A stretch of DNA of 64,000 nt from Anastrepha obliqua (GCF_027943255.1 NC_072892.1:162566792-162630791); one strand, 5' to 3'; positions 45,875 through 57,808 are shown, counted from the stretch's first letter. Notes: generated by a model not told the origin, from the sequence alone. Numbers and translations: made by a program.

Positions 45875-46268
45875 GTTGATAAGCGTAATAATCATTTAAT
45901 TTGCTGTCACTGCAGAGGATTTTGTTTAGGCAAAATGTGACGAATAAGTCAAGTAACTCAGTGCTTAAATGCTTGTGTTTATTATTTATGTTGTGCGATT
46001 TTATGGGGAGTAAGTTAATAGTTGTTGTATAAATGTCAAAGAATGAAAATTAATTTGTGGCATGTCACCTTCATTGCTTGTAAACTGATTTTTATTTTTC
46101 ATTTTTTGCATGGATATAAGCGGCAGGCTAATTACCTACCCTGTCAGAAATCAAGTAGATTAACGTAACCAACGCAAGACAAATGCCTTTAGGAGGCCCT
46201 ATGCTCCCGAGAGAAGTGAACAAGGAAAAAAAAGAAAATAAATAAATAAGTGTTAGAAGAATTGTATG
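45875..46268. other. Presumed 5' flank of the small gene
   Basis: AT-rich sequence on the 5' side of the minus-strand gene. I see no clear TATA box or initiator that I can defend. Confidence 0.3.
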
Positions 46269-46481
46269 TACAAGGTGGCGCAAAATTAACCATCCAAATT
46301 TGGTTTTTGAACTACTTTTTTACTAAATAAGAGAAAAATTAATTTCGAGTATTTGGAATTGCTTGTCTGTTTATTTACTGCAGCTGTCTAGTTCACAAAT
46401 ATCAAATATGATTGACGCAGCACCCCATTTCAAAAAATTATAAGTCTTCCGATTGGATGATTAAATTTGCGCCACTTTGTA
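46269..46481. mobile_element. MITE family CAAGGTGGCGC, copy 2 (213 bp)
   Basis: Starts TACAAGGTGGCGCAAAATTA and ends with the inverted form GGATGATTAAATTTGCGCCA and CTTTGTA. The core has ACTGCAGCTGTCTAGTTCAC, shared with copies 4 and 5. TA at both ends suggests a Tc1/mariner-mobilised MITE. Confidence 0.85.
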
Positions 46482-46489
46482 TCGAGTGC

Positions 46490-46690
46490 TTTTTTGGTTC
46501 GTTTATCGATAACTATTGTTTACAGCTGAGAATGGCGAACTGTGTTGACATTTCTGTTCAATAAGGTTTGGCAAGCCATCATGAATCGCGAACGCCAGAA
46601 GAACGCTTGGAAATTATGGAAATTTACTCTGAAAAAAAAAAATAAATCTGTTCACAAAGTTTATAGAGCGAAGTGTTGAAGAAGACGCCG
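46490..46690 (+). pseudogene. Tc1/mariner transposase N-terminal scrap
   Basis: Plus strand, in shifting frames: CGAACGCCAGAAGAACGCTT and onward reads as a PEERLEIMEIYSE-like helix followed by KSVHKVYRA, as in the first helix-turn-helix of Tc1-like transposases of the type at 35.4 kb. It is cut off by the LINE scrap at 46690. Confidence 0.5.
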
Positions 46691-46960
46691 AAAAATCAAT
46701 TTATCTAAAAACGAGGAAAACATGCTTTTAATTTGCCCTGAACCTCTGACATTGAATCTGTGGCCACATTAACGAACTTATTAGACAGTGGGTGGAGCAG
46801 AAATTCGTGAAATACTGGCGAAATTCTAGCTGTTAGCGACAAGCGCACAATTCCTAACGCCAGACAGAGGAATTTTTGATAAACTACTTTCGCTCAACAG
46901 AGTAAACTTAAGACTTTTAACTGGTAACTTTACACGTCGATTGGCCATCATGCTCAACTT
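46690..46960 (+). mobile_element. LINE 3'-region fragment (repeat pair with 50.2 kb)
   Basis: About 220 bp (46718-46935) is homologous in the same orientation to 50222-50438, including AGAAATTCGTG(A/G)AATACTGG and TTAGCGACAAGC. In broken frames it reads as an RLLTGNF-type LINE C-terminal region. Confidence 0.65.
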
Positions 46961-47331
46961 GATGGCCTTTGTCCTTCGATTTATTATTCAAATTTATTGG
47001 AAAAAGTAGTCAAAAATAGAACACCTGGAATGGGCTATGCAACTCGTACCATGAAATTAATTTATTAATTAAAATATTATTAATTAAAAAAAAAATCATT
47101 CCAACAATATTTCTGTTACGTATTATTATTTCAAGTTCTCAAGCTCTTAAAAAAAGACCCGATATTAAGTGTTCCTACCTGTTCTTTTTTTGTGAATCTT
47201 GTTAAACTCGTGAAACAAAAAGTAGAAATAGTGGGACAGGAGTAAGCCAGAGAAAAAAATACAATAGTTAATTACAGCATACATTTAAAAGCATCATCAG
47301 CTGCTAGACTTCACTTAAATAAATTATTTTA

Positions 47332-48593
47332 TGGAGGTTGAATTAGTTTTAAAGGTTTTTTTCGAAGATTTGGGGCTTTATTGTGAAAAAACGGTACAAA
47401 ATATTTTATTCGAAGTATTGGCCATCGCTAGCTACAACTTTCGCCCATCTTTCGGGCAATTTCCGGATGCCGTTTCTCCAAAATTCTGGCCGCTGCCCAT
47501 ATTTTGGTAGCCTCGTACGAGGAGAACCGCTGGTCCGCCAAATCGAGACTCATATGCCGGAACAAATGATAATCGGAGGGAGCTATGTCTGGACTATACG
47601 GCGGGTGGGGTAACACTTCCCAGCCAAGCGTTCCAAGGTATTTTTTGACAGGTTGAGCAACATGCGGCCGAGCGTTGTCATGTTGCAAAATAACCTTGTC
47701 GTGCCTTTTTACCGTTTCCGGCCGTTTTTCTTTCAATGCCCGGCTTAAACGCATCAATTGCAGTCGGTAACGATCCCCCGTGATTGTTTCGCCCGATTGG
47801 AGCAGCTCAAAATATACGACGCCGACCTGATCCCACCAAATGCAGAGCATGATTTTCTTGCCGTGAATATTCTGCTTGGCCGTCGACGTTGATGCGTGGC
47901 CGGGCAAACCCCATGATTTTTTGCGTTTTTGGTTATCGTAGTGGATCCATTTTTCGTCACCAGTCACCACCCGATGCAAAAAACCCTTCCGATTTTGTCG
48001 CTCGATCAGCAATTCGCACGTAAAAAATCGCCGTTCGACGTCGCGCAGCTTCAACTCGTACGGGACCCAATGTCCTTGCTTTTGGATCATTCCCATCGCT
48101 TTTAGACGCTTGCAAACGGTTGATTTATCAACGCCCAATGATTCAGCAAGCTCTTCTTGGGTTTGGCACGAGTCCTCGTTTACCAATTCCCCCAATTCCG
48201 CGTCCTCGAACTTTTTGGGCTGGCCAAGACGCTCCTTGTCTTCGGTGTGAAAATCACCACTTTTGAATCGTCGAAACCAGTACTCACATGTTGAAATCGA
48301 CGGAGTATGGTCTGGGTAGGCCTCCTGCAGCCATTCACGGGCTTGGGCTGCATTTTTTTTCAAATTGAAGCAGAAAAGCAAAACTTCCCGCAAATTGCGT
48401 TTCGACGGCACGAAAGTTGACATACTCGGAGCACGAAAACACTGCGTTGTTTATACTTCAGCGAAATGACAGATACTGATAAACAAAGCCTAGGGATGAG
48501 GCTTTGTCATGAATATATATTCAGTATTGCCAAAGCGATAAAGTGATAAATAGCGCCATCTGTGTGTCACCTTTAAAACTAATTCAACCTCCT
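47332..48593 (-). mobile_element. Mauritiana-type mariner, near-intact (~1.26 kb)
   Basis: Inverted ends GGAGGTTGAATTAGTTTTAA (left from 47333, and as reverse complement at the right to about 48592), with TA at 47330-47331 on the left. The right flank shows TG where TA is expected. Its terminal repeats differ from those of the 5.6-kb and 12.3-kb copies, so three mauritiana-type lineages are present. Confidence 0.88.
47410..48423 (-). pseudogene. Mos1-like transposase with one C-terminal frameshift
   Basis: Open from MSTFVPS at 48423 for about 305 codons. The triad is complete at D156 (VTGDEKW), D249 (QHDNARPH) and D284 (APSDYHLF), the same positions as in the intact copy at 5649. After SSYEATK the frame shifts. 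The expected end (QRPEFWRNGIRKLPERW, then AKVVASDGQYFE and a stop near 47410) survives in a second frame. The missing stretch suggests a small deletion, not a single-base change. The frame as read is 331 codons and would lack the normal C-terminus. Recently dead. Confidence 0.88.
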
Positions 48594-49104
48594 TGAAAAA
48601 AAAAATTGTTTATACAAAAGTTCATGAAGTATATATAATATGATTTTTGGGACATATTGTCAAAAGAAACGAATCTGTATGCAGTAGAATATCTGGAAAA
48701 CCAGCCGCATAATAAAATAAAATTACCCAAGGAGTGGTTTCCTGTAAGTTGCGATGAGGTAAGAGGTATTTTCGCCCTTAGTGTCATTATGTCACAAGTG
48801 AGAAAGTCTCAGGAGCAATGAGACTTTCAAAAGATTATTAAGTAATTCCCATTTTATGTATTTTAGCAATCTTAGAGAAACTGAAACTAATAATAACAAC
48901 ATAAGGAAAGTACGAACAGTACTAACTTATTTGAATAATAAATTCCGACAACAATGTACACCAAAATATGATGTAGCTGTTAACGAATTCCTTATGAAAT
49001 ATAATGCATGTGTGAGTTATATACAGTTTAATCCATCTAAAAGAGCTCGATTTGAAATAAAATTTTATTGCATATATAAATTTTTTTTTTTGTTTTTACT
49101 AATC
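48594..49104. other. No confident feature
   Basis: The stretch 48850-49080 encodes short plus-strand frames without a family match. No splice-supported exon. Confidence 0.3.
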
Positions 49105-49560
49105 TGACCACCTGCAAAATAGCAAAAGTTATGTGTAGAACTAACGACAAAAAACTGACTCAATTCGTACTTACGCTCTCGCGAAAGGACCGCAGAACTA
49201 TCACAGGTACGCTGACAGGTCATAATCTATTGGCTGCATACGCGTACAAGATAGGGATTGCTAACACGGACAAATGCACGAAATGCAGAGAGGAAGTTGA
49301 GGCAACTTTAGAACCCCTTCTGTGCGTTTGTCCCGCATAAATAAAAACGCGTTAAAATGCCTGGGAGACCCAATGTTTGAGGGTCTGGAGGACATCTCAA
49401 AAGCGGATCTCCCAGCTCTGCTTAGATTCGCCAAAAGCGCTGACATCCTATATGATGTCTACTTTAGGTATTCATAGAGGTCGGTCTCCATCTGGTATCG
49501 CTAGGGACCAAAAGGTCTATGCGTGGCTTATTGCCAACCAGGCTAACCTAACCTAAATTT
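49105..49560 (+). mobile_element. LINE 3' end with AACCT tail
   Basis: Plus strand. RRTITGTLTGHNLLAAYAYK and IGIANTDKCTKCREEVEATL lie at about 49190-49315, then LCVCPA and a frameshift, and further C-terminal sequence to about 49480. The 3' UTR has CCATCTGGTATCGCTAGG and ends CTAACCTAACCTAA at 49543-49556, matching the end of the minus-strand LINE at 24200. Confidence 0.82.
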
Positions 49561-50194
49561 TTTTTTATTTTAAAATTTGTGTATTCCTAATACTTTCTAT
49601 TTTGTCCAGGCATTTTTTTTTAGTTTCACTGTTGCTTGAAGAAGGTAATTACATTTTTTTTTGGTCATTATTTTATAAATATGTTTTACTAACCATGAAC
49701 TAAAATGCATATTTGTTTAAATATATTCATTAAAATTAAAATATTTTAGGTTTATTTTCTGCTAACACCCCACTGAGTTGAGAAAATTAAATATTCCGCA
49801 AGCTTTCCTACCTAGTATAACCATAAAATATTCTTTTTCTATAATACTTTATAATATACCGGCTACCGGGGTAGTTGCTTTACTACAGTAAGATAAACAT
49901 CTATAATTCTATTTCATATAATAAAATAAAATAAATTGTAAGGCAAGGGGTTAAGTATCAACGACGACTTTTCTGTTAACCCTGTAAATGAAATGGTCAA
50001 GTCAATATTATAAAAAAGTGATCAATTTAAATACTTTGCCTTTTTTTATTGTTTTTTGTTTTTATTGTTATTGTAATCACATCAAAAGAGGTAAATGACT
50101 GACTGAACCTTCTTAACATGTCAGGGAACTCCCACAGAGTTTTATTAGGTTGGGTTTCTGGATATGAACGATATGTGAGAAATGGAATGGCTAG
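49561..50194. other. AT-rich, no feature seen
   Basis: Low-complexity sequence between two LINE fragments. Confidence 0.4.
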
Positions 50195-50600
50195 CTAAAT
50201 AATTTATCTAAGAAAGAGGCAAGCATGCTTCTAATTTGCCTTGAACCTCTGCCATTGGATCTGTGGCCACATTAACCAATTTATCAGGCAGTGGGAGGAG
50301 CAGAAATTCGTGGAATACTGGCGAAATTCTAGCTGTTAGCGACAAGCAAGCAATTCCTAACGCCAGACAGGAGAATTTTTGATAAACAACTTTCGCTCAG
50401 CAGAGTAGACTTATGACTTTTAACTGGTAACTTTAAAGGCCAATGTAGTCTGAGATATCACTTAAATATTGTATAATTGGTTTCTCTGAGATCGTCATCT
50501 GTCCATTCTGTGAATTGGACGTTGAAAATTTAGAACAATTCTATGTGAATGTCCTGCATTAGGCAGAAAAAGGCTACCCTCAGGGGGTATTGACGTGCAT
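50195..50600 (+). mobile_element. LINE 3'-region fragment
   Basis: The repeat partner of 46690-46960. It extends further, so the C-terminal wording is clearer: LSRVDLRLLTGNFKGQCSLR, then ICPFCEFDVENLEQFY and a frame-shifted LGRKRL. This is the region after RNase H in an RNase H-bearing LINE. Confidence 0.7.
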
Positions 50601-51624
50601 TCATATAAATTATGGAGCAAACCACAGAATTTGCTAAAATAAAAAAAAGTCGTAAACTATAGGACACTTTAGTAGGCCTTGCGCAGTCAATCGCTTTTGG
50701 TCGCTGTGCTCAGTAGCCTAATAATAAAAATGTTGGTGCTTTGTATAACTGGCCGTTCCCCGATCTGAATGGCAGCCCAAAACTAAATTTTCTTATTCTT
50801 ACACAAATTTGAAAAAAAAATTATTTCAAGACATTTCCTGAATAACAATTTAGCTTAAATGGCGGTTAAAGTTGACTTCAAAAAGCTCGTTTGGCACTTC
50901 TTTTCTTTAATTGGTCAACTGTGGCTAACCAACTTCACCCTTTTCAGCGCAAAGTTGGTCTCCTTCCTTTTTCCACTACTACCAACAGCACAAACCGCAT
51001 GAAATAACTTCGGTTAATATGCAGCTTATGATTGGATTACACAATAGTTTTGACTCATTACCGCTTAATACCCCAACACTTTTATTATTTATTTATTACT
51101 ATTTTGTTTTTTAACCTTTGCATATCGCAGAATCTTTCAGCGCAACCACAATACTGGACAGACGCCAGCTTGCCACTTAGCCAGCCAATTAGACGGCAAT
51201 AAGACTCGTAGTTCCTTGAACGCATTCGAAAAACTTTTTCACAATTCACTGTTGTGTTGATGTATGACAAAACAAAAACGTTGTTGCCGAGTTCTTTGCC
51301 ATTTGCTGCTGTGTAACAATTTTTTTTTCAGCTGACTGGTTAAAGCGCTCAAAGTACTCGAAGGTGTGTGTGTGTTTGCTGTGTTTCTAGTTACGTCCTT
51401 CAAAAGAATGTTGTTAAATTACATGTTCACACCTTTTTTTCTTACTCATATACCGTTAGTACCACCAGCAAGAAATAATGCAATTTAGCTGCGTCACTTC
51501 AGAATTAAATGGGAATGTCGAAATGGTTTTTTTATACCCGTGCGCATTAGTGCACTAACGTAATCAAACTTTGTTCACATAACGGGTGTTTGCAAGAGTA
51601 TAACGGAGTCTATAAAGATATATG
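50601..51624. other. No confident feature
   Basis: A somewhat less AT-rich block at 50880-51370 looks single-copy. Short frames there have no family resemblance. A TG microsatellite lies at 51366-51375. Confidence 0.3.
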
Positions 51625-52640
51625 TAAGTGTGCAGGAAAATCTTGAGAAAAACGAGAGGAATTGATTGGGTTTTATATTCAGGTAAAACTGAAGTAATTT
51701 CACGAAATTTGTCCTGCGGCATCAATGCGGTGCTTCTAGAACCCGCATCTCTTCACATTTATACCCAATCCCAAGCGAGAACGGCTATCCTAAAAACAAC
51801 CGAGGCCACTATTAGCTCAACAAACCTCTGAGATCATAACCCCGCTATCTATATTCAGTTTTATCAACCACTTCAAGATTGAAGGCAACTGGAAAAAGAC
51901 AAAAAAAAGGGTTTTCGGAAACTTACAAGATAAGCCAGAACATGATAACATAGACGGATTGCTTACCAAACTGGTGCTGGAATGGCTTGACAAGCTGATT
52001 ATCAGATACGCATCCCATGGCTTCCAGGGCTCATAGGAGTCACTGCAAACAAAATAGCAGATAAATTAGCCATGAAAGGAAGGCTTTTAGGTGCGGAAAA
52101 TCTTAGGTCAGAACAACCAGATTCGTGCCCTATGGATTCCAGGGGTCATAGGAAGGTCATAGGTGCAAGGAATGAAATAGCAGATGAATGAGTCATGAAA
52201 TATACGACCTCCCTCCCCTTTCTCCTCTCTTATTCAGCAAGTAGAGGAAAGATAAAGAAAATCGTACTAGGAATATCTACCGAGCTTATCGCAATCAAAA
52301 TCAATGTTAGATAGCTTTAACCTGACCCGATTTAAAGATTGTAAGGAATTAAATAAAAATAATTTTAGAATCTTCATAGAAATTCTAACAAGGCATTGTT
52401 AATTGCATCATCGCCTTACTAACATTGGCATAAACTCCAATGGATATGGCAGGTTTTATAGGGAGGAAGATGAAACCCCCTAAACATGTGCTGGCATCGT
52501 ACCCAGCGCTAATGCATAGGCGAGACAAATGTGGGCTCAGAGAAATATTTTGAATCCATGAAGGGGATACAATAGATCATTCAGATTACCGTGCTAAATT
52601 CTCTCATAGTAATAATAAAAATGTTAATTCAATTTAGCCA
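51625..52640 (+). mobile_element. LINE fragment with RNase H, internally repeated
   Basis: Plus strand. RNase H scraps SLHIYTQSQARTAILKTTEA lie near 51755-51815. The WLPGLIGVTANKIADKLAMK box near 52020-52078 (ancestral PGHxGxxGNE) is followed at 52120-52200 by a second, diverged copy of the same box (PMDSRGHRKVIGARNEIADE). C-terminal RIFIEILTRHC and an INSNGYGRFYREEDETP knuckle lie to about 52480. All pieces carry stops. Confidence 0.72.
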
Positions 52641-53159
52641 AATGGAAGACACTTAATTAATTAACTTAAGTTTATATACTTTTTCGACGTTTTTTCAAAG
52701 AATGCTTAAAAATTCGCTTGATTTAAAAAAAAGAGCTACGATTATTAAAAAATGCATCGAAAAATTCTTTTCCTTAAGTGAATGTGTTTTTATTTAAGCG
52801 TACTTTACCAAACGGCAGGAAACTAGAAATTGACTCGATTTGGATTGCAAAGACACCGCGAGCTTCCGCTGAATGTATAATTTGAGTACAAATTTGAATA
52901 TTTTAATAGAACCTCATTGTGGCACTCCATTAGTAATTAACAAAAGTACCCAACTATCCAACATAGAATAGAAATTTTGATTTCAGTTCCACCGCTTCTA
53001 CAGTCACAGTCATTAAGACAAACAATAATTGAGATTTCTTAAAAAATATGGGAAAAATATTAGTATTGCTATGAGATAAATTGCTAAAAGTTAAAATATA
53101 AATAAATATGAAATAAATGCTGTTCCAAAAAAATTCCCGGAATCTGCGAAAATCGCGAG
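52641..53159. other. AT-rich, no feature seen
   Basis: No recognised gene, RNA or mobile element. Confidence 0.4.
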
Positions 53160-53520
53160 AATGGTTCAATAATTCATTCAAATTTATTTTATGCGCTCCA
53201 AAATAATCTTCATGATGGCAAATATTTATATTGCAACACCTTTTCTTTTTTCTAAAACATAGGTCGTTTTTAAAATAGTAGTCAGCTTCTTTTGCAAGTT
53301 CTCTATATTAGTCTTAGTACGATTTCTTCGTAGTGATAAGTTGAGTCGTGGAAATAAAAAAAATTACGTCGCATCATGCAAGCTGAATACGGAGCCTGTG
53401 AAAAGATACCAACTTTATTTTCTTTTAAATTGTTGCGGTCAATATGAAAAGTGTGAACCTTTGATTGTGGTTCTTCACCACACACCTATTGCCTCTCAAA
53501 AATTGCAATCCTTTTGACAC
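53160..53520 (-). pseudogene. Probable mariner C-terminal relic
   Basis: Minus strand in broken frames: QAPYSACMMRRNFFYFHD lies where mariners have PYSPDLAPCDFFLF. Then comes FPRLNLSL-like sequence, ENLQKKLTTILKTTYV, and a HHEDYFGAHKINL end resembling the GDYFEGDKI terminus. The third Asp is not preserved in the same frame. Only the order of motifs supports it. Confidence 0.42.
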
Positions 53521-54399
53521 GAATTTTCTCTCTCAAACGCTTCAGTGCGCTCATACACTCAGTTCGTCTTATTAACTTTTTTCAAACTGGAGACGAGAAT
53601 TAATCCTGAACCACTTCGCGGTAGTTAAAGAAAGCAGTCAACAAAACCTTTCACACTAGAAATTTTGTTAGAAATTCTAATTTAAAAATTTGAAATTTTG
53701 ATGAATATTTGTTGATTTTTTTTTTTAATTTTTAATTTAATTAATTTATATACTTACTGTGGAAGAACGAACTACATTAGAGTGACAAAAATTAACCGTT
53801 TAATGCATTTGAACGAACAGCACTCGCGTGCCGCGAACATACTCTAACGTACCAACCCGAATGCTGCTAGCATGTTTCGACATGTTTTATTACACATGAA
53901 CGAATCACGCTTGCCAATCGCTACTTGTCATTTGTTATTTTTATTTTTAAATATTTAATATAAACATTTAAATAGAAAATTTAAAAAAAAATGATGTTTT
54001 TGGATACATTTCTGTGAAAAAAAACCCAGAGTCAAATGGTTAAATAAGAAACAAATGAATTGTCAAAACTTGTGACTAAGTCCCTGTGTCATATTTATTT
54101 AAAGCCCTTTATAGGAAATTTAAAAGCATATCTTAAGGCTTTTAAGGTTTTTTACAAGAAGTATTCGAGCATATCTTCAGAATTTAATGGCATATGTATT
54201 TTAATCACTGAAAATAAATTTTTAAGATCATATTTTGCGGTGCCCCGTTTATCACCAGGCTCATATTAAGGCTTTGATAACATTTTGGCCTAAAAAAGAT
54301 TTTCTTTAGCGATAGCACTGCGAAGCTATTTTCTTCAAGAAATTTAGACTTCTCGGTAATGGCTGCGCTTGAACTCATCTCTTCCCAAAAATTTCATGT
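53521..54399. other. No confident feature
   Basis: AT-rich. No splice-bounded exon or element was recognised. Confidence 0.35.
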
Positions 54400-54880
54400 A
54401 TAACACCGAATCGTGCGTTATAGGAATATCATTCCAAAAATTAACTTGTAGTAGGATTGCTCTCAAGCAATCGTCGACATTAATAAACATGAAACGACGG
54501 GACACCTGTAGACTTACGGCAGTCATAACTGGCTTCTGGTCTATCGGAAAACAAGCCGCCAAAATGGGCATCCCTCACAACACATACTGTCATAGTTGTA
54601 AACAACCGGAGAAAAAAGAAACAATCTTCCATTTCCTCTGTGAATGCCCTGCCCTATGGAAGGACAGAATGTTAACCCTGGGCAAACCGCTGTTCGAGAG
54701 TCTCGAGCAGCTGTCTGGCTTAGACGTCAACAACCTAATAAGGTTCCTAAACCGCACAGACTGGATATAGTCCTGCTGTAAATAACTGTTAAACAATTTG
54801 GTAACGAGGATGTGGCAACAAAATGGTGCGGAAGCGATAGTTGGATTCTGTATGAATCACCACTCTAACCAACCAACCAA
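54400..54880 (+). mobile_element. LINE 3' end, family of 59.3 kb
   Basis: The open frame 54369-54770 reads RRDTCRLTAVITGFWSIGKQ, AAKMGIPHNTYCHSCKQPEK and ETIFHFLCECPALWKDRM, a C-terminal LINE region with an intact CxxC...H...C knuckle. It ends LNRTDWI and a stop. The 3' UTR has ACGAGGATGTGGC and closes with CCAACCAACCAACCAG near 54860-54880. The homologous copy at 59540-59870 has the same layout. Confidence 0.82.
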
Positions 54881-55239
54881 CCAGGATTGCTCTAACCTTT
54901 TCTAGATTTTCTTTAGTCGTAAAGGTGGTTGGCAAGTCAAAGCCTCAACCATAGTACGGCCCGCTTTAAACTCTTGGTATCACTCACTATATTTCCAACA
55001 GTGCCGAGATACCGTCGAGAACCGTTAACATTTTAAATGCTTCCGCACATATTCTTGTATTAAAAGCACATTACTTCAGAACGAGCCATTTGGTCAACTA
55101 AATTCGATTTAGTGAAATTCGCAGAATACATCAACGAGTGCTTCGCTTACAAAGCTCCTAGCCAAACACTCTCTAAGAGGCTAAGCTCAAAAGTGGCATA
55201 CAAAGAACGAAAAAATATACCAAACTTCAATTAAATATG
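54881..55239. other. No confident feature
   Basis: Possible LINE-derived scraps in both orientations, too decayed to assign. Confidence 0.3.
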
Positions 55240-55690
55240 AAATTCTGATTACATTTTGAATAGAATGGATGATTAGGTCTATGAACCACCAGAACCCTTC
55301 TGCGGGGTAAATAACGACTTTAAAAGTGTCTTTCTACATGAGCGGAAACAATGAGGTCTAATGGAGTACTGGAGAGCCCAAATGGTCCTCCGGCAATCAA
55401 AAAGATGTATAAAAGTAGAGGCAATCCTAAACATCAGCAGAAATGGCATAAAACTTTACACTCTACTATTAACAGGACATTGTAAGCTTAATTACCACAT
55501 GAAAAAAAATTAGTGTGGTTGAAAATGTATCTTAAAAACCCTGTAAAGAGGCACAAGAAACAACAAAACAAATTCTTTGCGACTGCCTAGAAGTGGCATG
55601 ACGGAGACTAAATTACCTGGGAATCCGGATTATAGATACAAACCTCCAGAAATTAAGCCTTAAGAAATAAAGGATTTATTAATAGCATAA
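55240..55690 (+). mobile_element. LINE 3'-region relic
   Basis: Plus strand: AILNISRNGIKLYTLLLTGH and CKLNYHMKK lie near 55415-55510. Then, in another frame, comes EETTKQILCDCLEVA near 55555-55600 with RLNYLGIRI following. This order is again the C-terminal LINE region, with many stops. Confidence 0.62.
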
Positions 55691-56554
55691 AACTGTTTGA
55701 GTAGACTAAATATCTGCACAATATATATTTTCAGGTCTCAAGTCGCAAATAGCCATTTATTATAATGACTATGACTTTAGCACTGAAAATGTGCACTGGG
55801 TTTATAAGCTTAGACACTTTTTATTTGTTTATTAATCAGTTTAAGCTGCGTCACCCGAGCAGCACTTGGAGACTTTCAGTTGGTTTATTAATAAGTTCAT
55901 GTGCAATTCATTTTTTTTATTAATTAAGTAAGTGAGTGCTATTGTAATGAGGTGTTTTTATGATATAATATTTTATAGCTTTTACGGCATAAAGACTAAC
56001 ACCACGGGGTGCAACGTAAAGCATTTATTGAATTATTAAAAAAAAGCTATTAACGCTTCTTTTACAAGTAGTGTTTTATTTGATTTATTTAAAAATAATA
56101 AATAAACAGCATTTTCTATTGAGTGCTAATATTATTATCTGCGGGGCCATTTAAATAAAATATTTATTACACTAAATGTTACATCATTATTTGAAATGAT
56201 CTGAGTCATCGGGTCATATATGTACTTCGAAGTAGAATACATATGTCGAAAAAATATCTTTATATATATATATTATATTTTTGTATTATTATATTTTTAC
56301 ATATATATATATATATATATTTTCTTTTTATTCTTATTTTATTTAATACATGGAAAATAACAATAAATTATTATTTTACAATAAAAATAAAGGAGCACTA
56401 GCTGCCAGGGCTTACGGCTCACTATTCTAATAAGAATATTTTTTTACTACAAAAGTTAAGCTATTAAATTAAGAAATTAAGTTATGTGAAAGGTAAATTC
56501 ATAGGATATACGGAATAATATTTACATAGATGTTTAAGTAAAGAGACTTATGGT
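55691..56554. other. AT-rich with TA microsatellite
   Basis: TA-rich simple repeats at 56260-56325. No gene recognised. Confidence 0.45.
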
Positions 56555-56845
56555 TTAAATCAATTTTCTCAGATCCGCTCTAATTAAGTAATCTGTCATT
56601 TTCTCAATGTTTTCCTGAGAAGGAGTCTTTAGTATTTCCGATGGAAGATGGTTGTTGAAACTTGTGTTCCTGAGATTCATAAAATGCGTGCAGTCGTCCA
56701 ACAGGTGTTTAACTGTTAATGTTGATATAATATTTTTATATTTATATATATTTTTTTGTTTTTTGCTTTTGCTTGTTGTGGCCACTATTAAAATGCGCAA
56801 ATAATTCCGAGCCACACTCATTTTCAAGAGCACCGTCAGTGACAA
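56555..56845 (-). mobile_element. LINE C-terminal fragment (Jockey/I-like)
   Basis: Minus-strand open frame of 96 codons ending in a stop at 56555. Its second half reads STLTVKHLLDDCTHFMNLRN, then SEILKTPSQENIEKMTDYLI. The LTVKHLLxDC...NI..YL wording is that of the last segment of Jockey/I-type RNase H-bearing LINEs. The first half is AT-repeat-derived. Confidence 0.68.
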
Positions 56846-57299
56846 TCAAAGAAGATATAGAGGAGTAACGGTGCTTGCTATTGTGACTCATTATGTGAAT
56901 CAGTGCTAAAAAAAGTATATTTCCAAGGCGAACATGAATTGAGTAGTTCTGCTTAAAAAGTGTTTATCAGAAGGTGCATTAAGCAGGTAGCAGCTGTAGA
57001 GTAGAAACGACAAAAGCAATGGATTTTGATTTTGCTTTTGGTCGCTAGAAATTCAAAATCTTAAAAAAAAATGCATAGTTTAGAGTAACTTAAACGATTT
57101 AGAGACCAATTAAATTGAGAAAAAATCAAAATTACAACCCTACTGCTGCTCCCTGTGCAATGTGCCTTGGTTGATCATAAGTTTTTGATATACTCAACAT
57201 CACTTGAATATGGAAATGTAGTTTTCTATTTTAAAAATTTTTTAGTAAAACCTTTAACACCTTTTCTTATAATTATTTCGGCTAACTTTTTTTTTAATT
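56846..57299. other. AT-rich, no feature seen
   Basis: No recognised gene or element. Confidence 0.4.
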
Positions 57300-57620
57300 A
57301 GAAAACACTTAAGGCACTCACAATTGAAACGCGCAAAAAACTACTTAGCCTTCATAAAAATAGCCATAAAGTGCCTCACGTACCGGAAAAACAAAAAAGA
57401 GATTCTGCAAAAAAGCGGACGGGGTGACCTAAGACAATTTCCGAAAGAGTTTATAGAAAAATTCTGAAAAAATCATAAGCAAATCAATAAAAATTGTTGC
57501 AAAAAAATTGCTCTAAGTTGCTAGAGGAAAGCATGGACGCCGCTTCTTTATATGCAAAAAGCTGAGAGTAGAAGGAAGGCATAAACGAATGACACACCAA
57601 TTCTCTTACATTAGTAATTA
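57300..57620 (+). pseudogene. Tc1/Bari-like transposase N-terminal relic
   Basis: The plus strand from 57303 reads KTLKALTIETRKKLLSLHKN and SHKVPHVPE. Then come a GR(G/P)-type hook and TISERVYRKILKKS, then scraps equivalent to HGRR..KKLRVEGRHKRM near 57535-57595. These match the two helix-turn-helix domains, GRPR hook and start of the catalytic domain of Bari-type Tc1 transposases. Stops follow and the catalytic Asp residues are missing. Confidence 0.58.
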
Positions 57621-57808
57621 TAATATGAAAAAAATGTGAAGTGTTTTAAACTTTGATATATTTTTTTATAAGGAGATGAATTAATAATAAATTGGTATAT
57701 TCAAAGGCTATACTCGTAGTTCACATTTGGGGTACAGCAGGAGACTTACTGCCTTTTAAGTATGTTATGCTCACAGTTGAGACAGTATTTATGTAGGTAT
57801 GTAGCACA

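Noticed and set aside
49000..49080. Possible exon of the missing ELO C-terminus
   Set aside because: The frame has no ELO wording and leads straight into a LINE 3' end.
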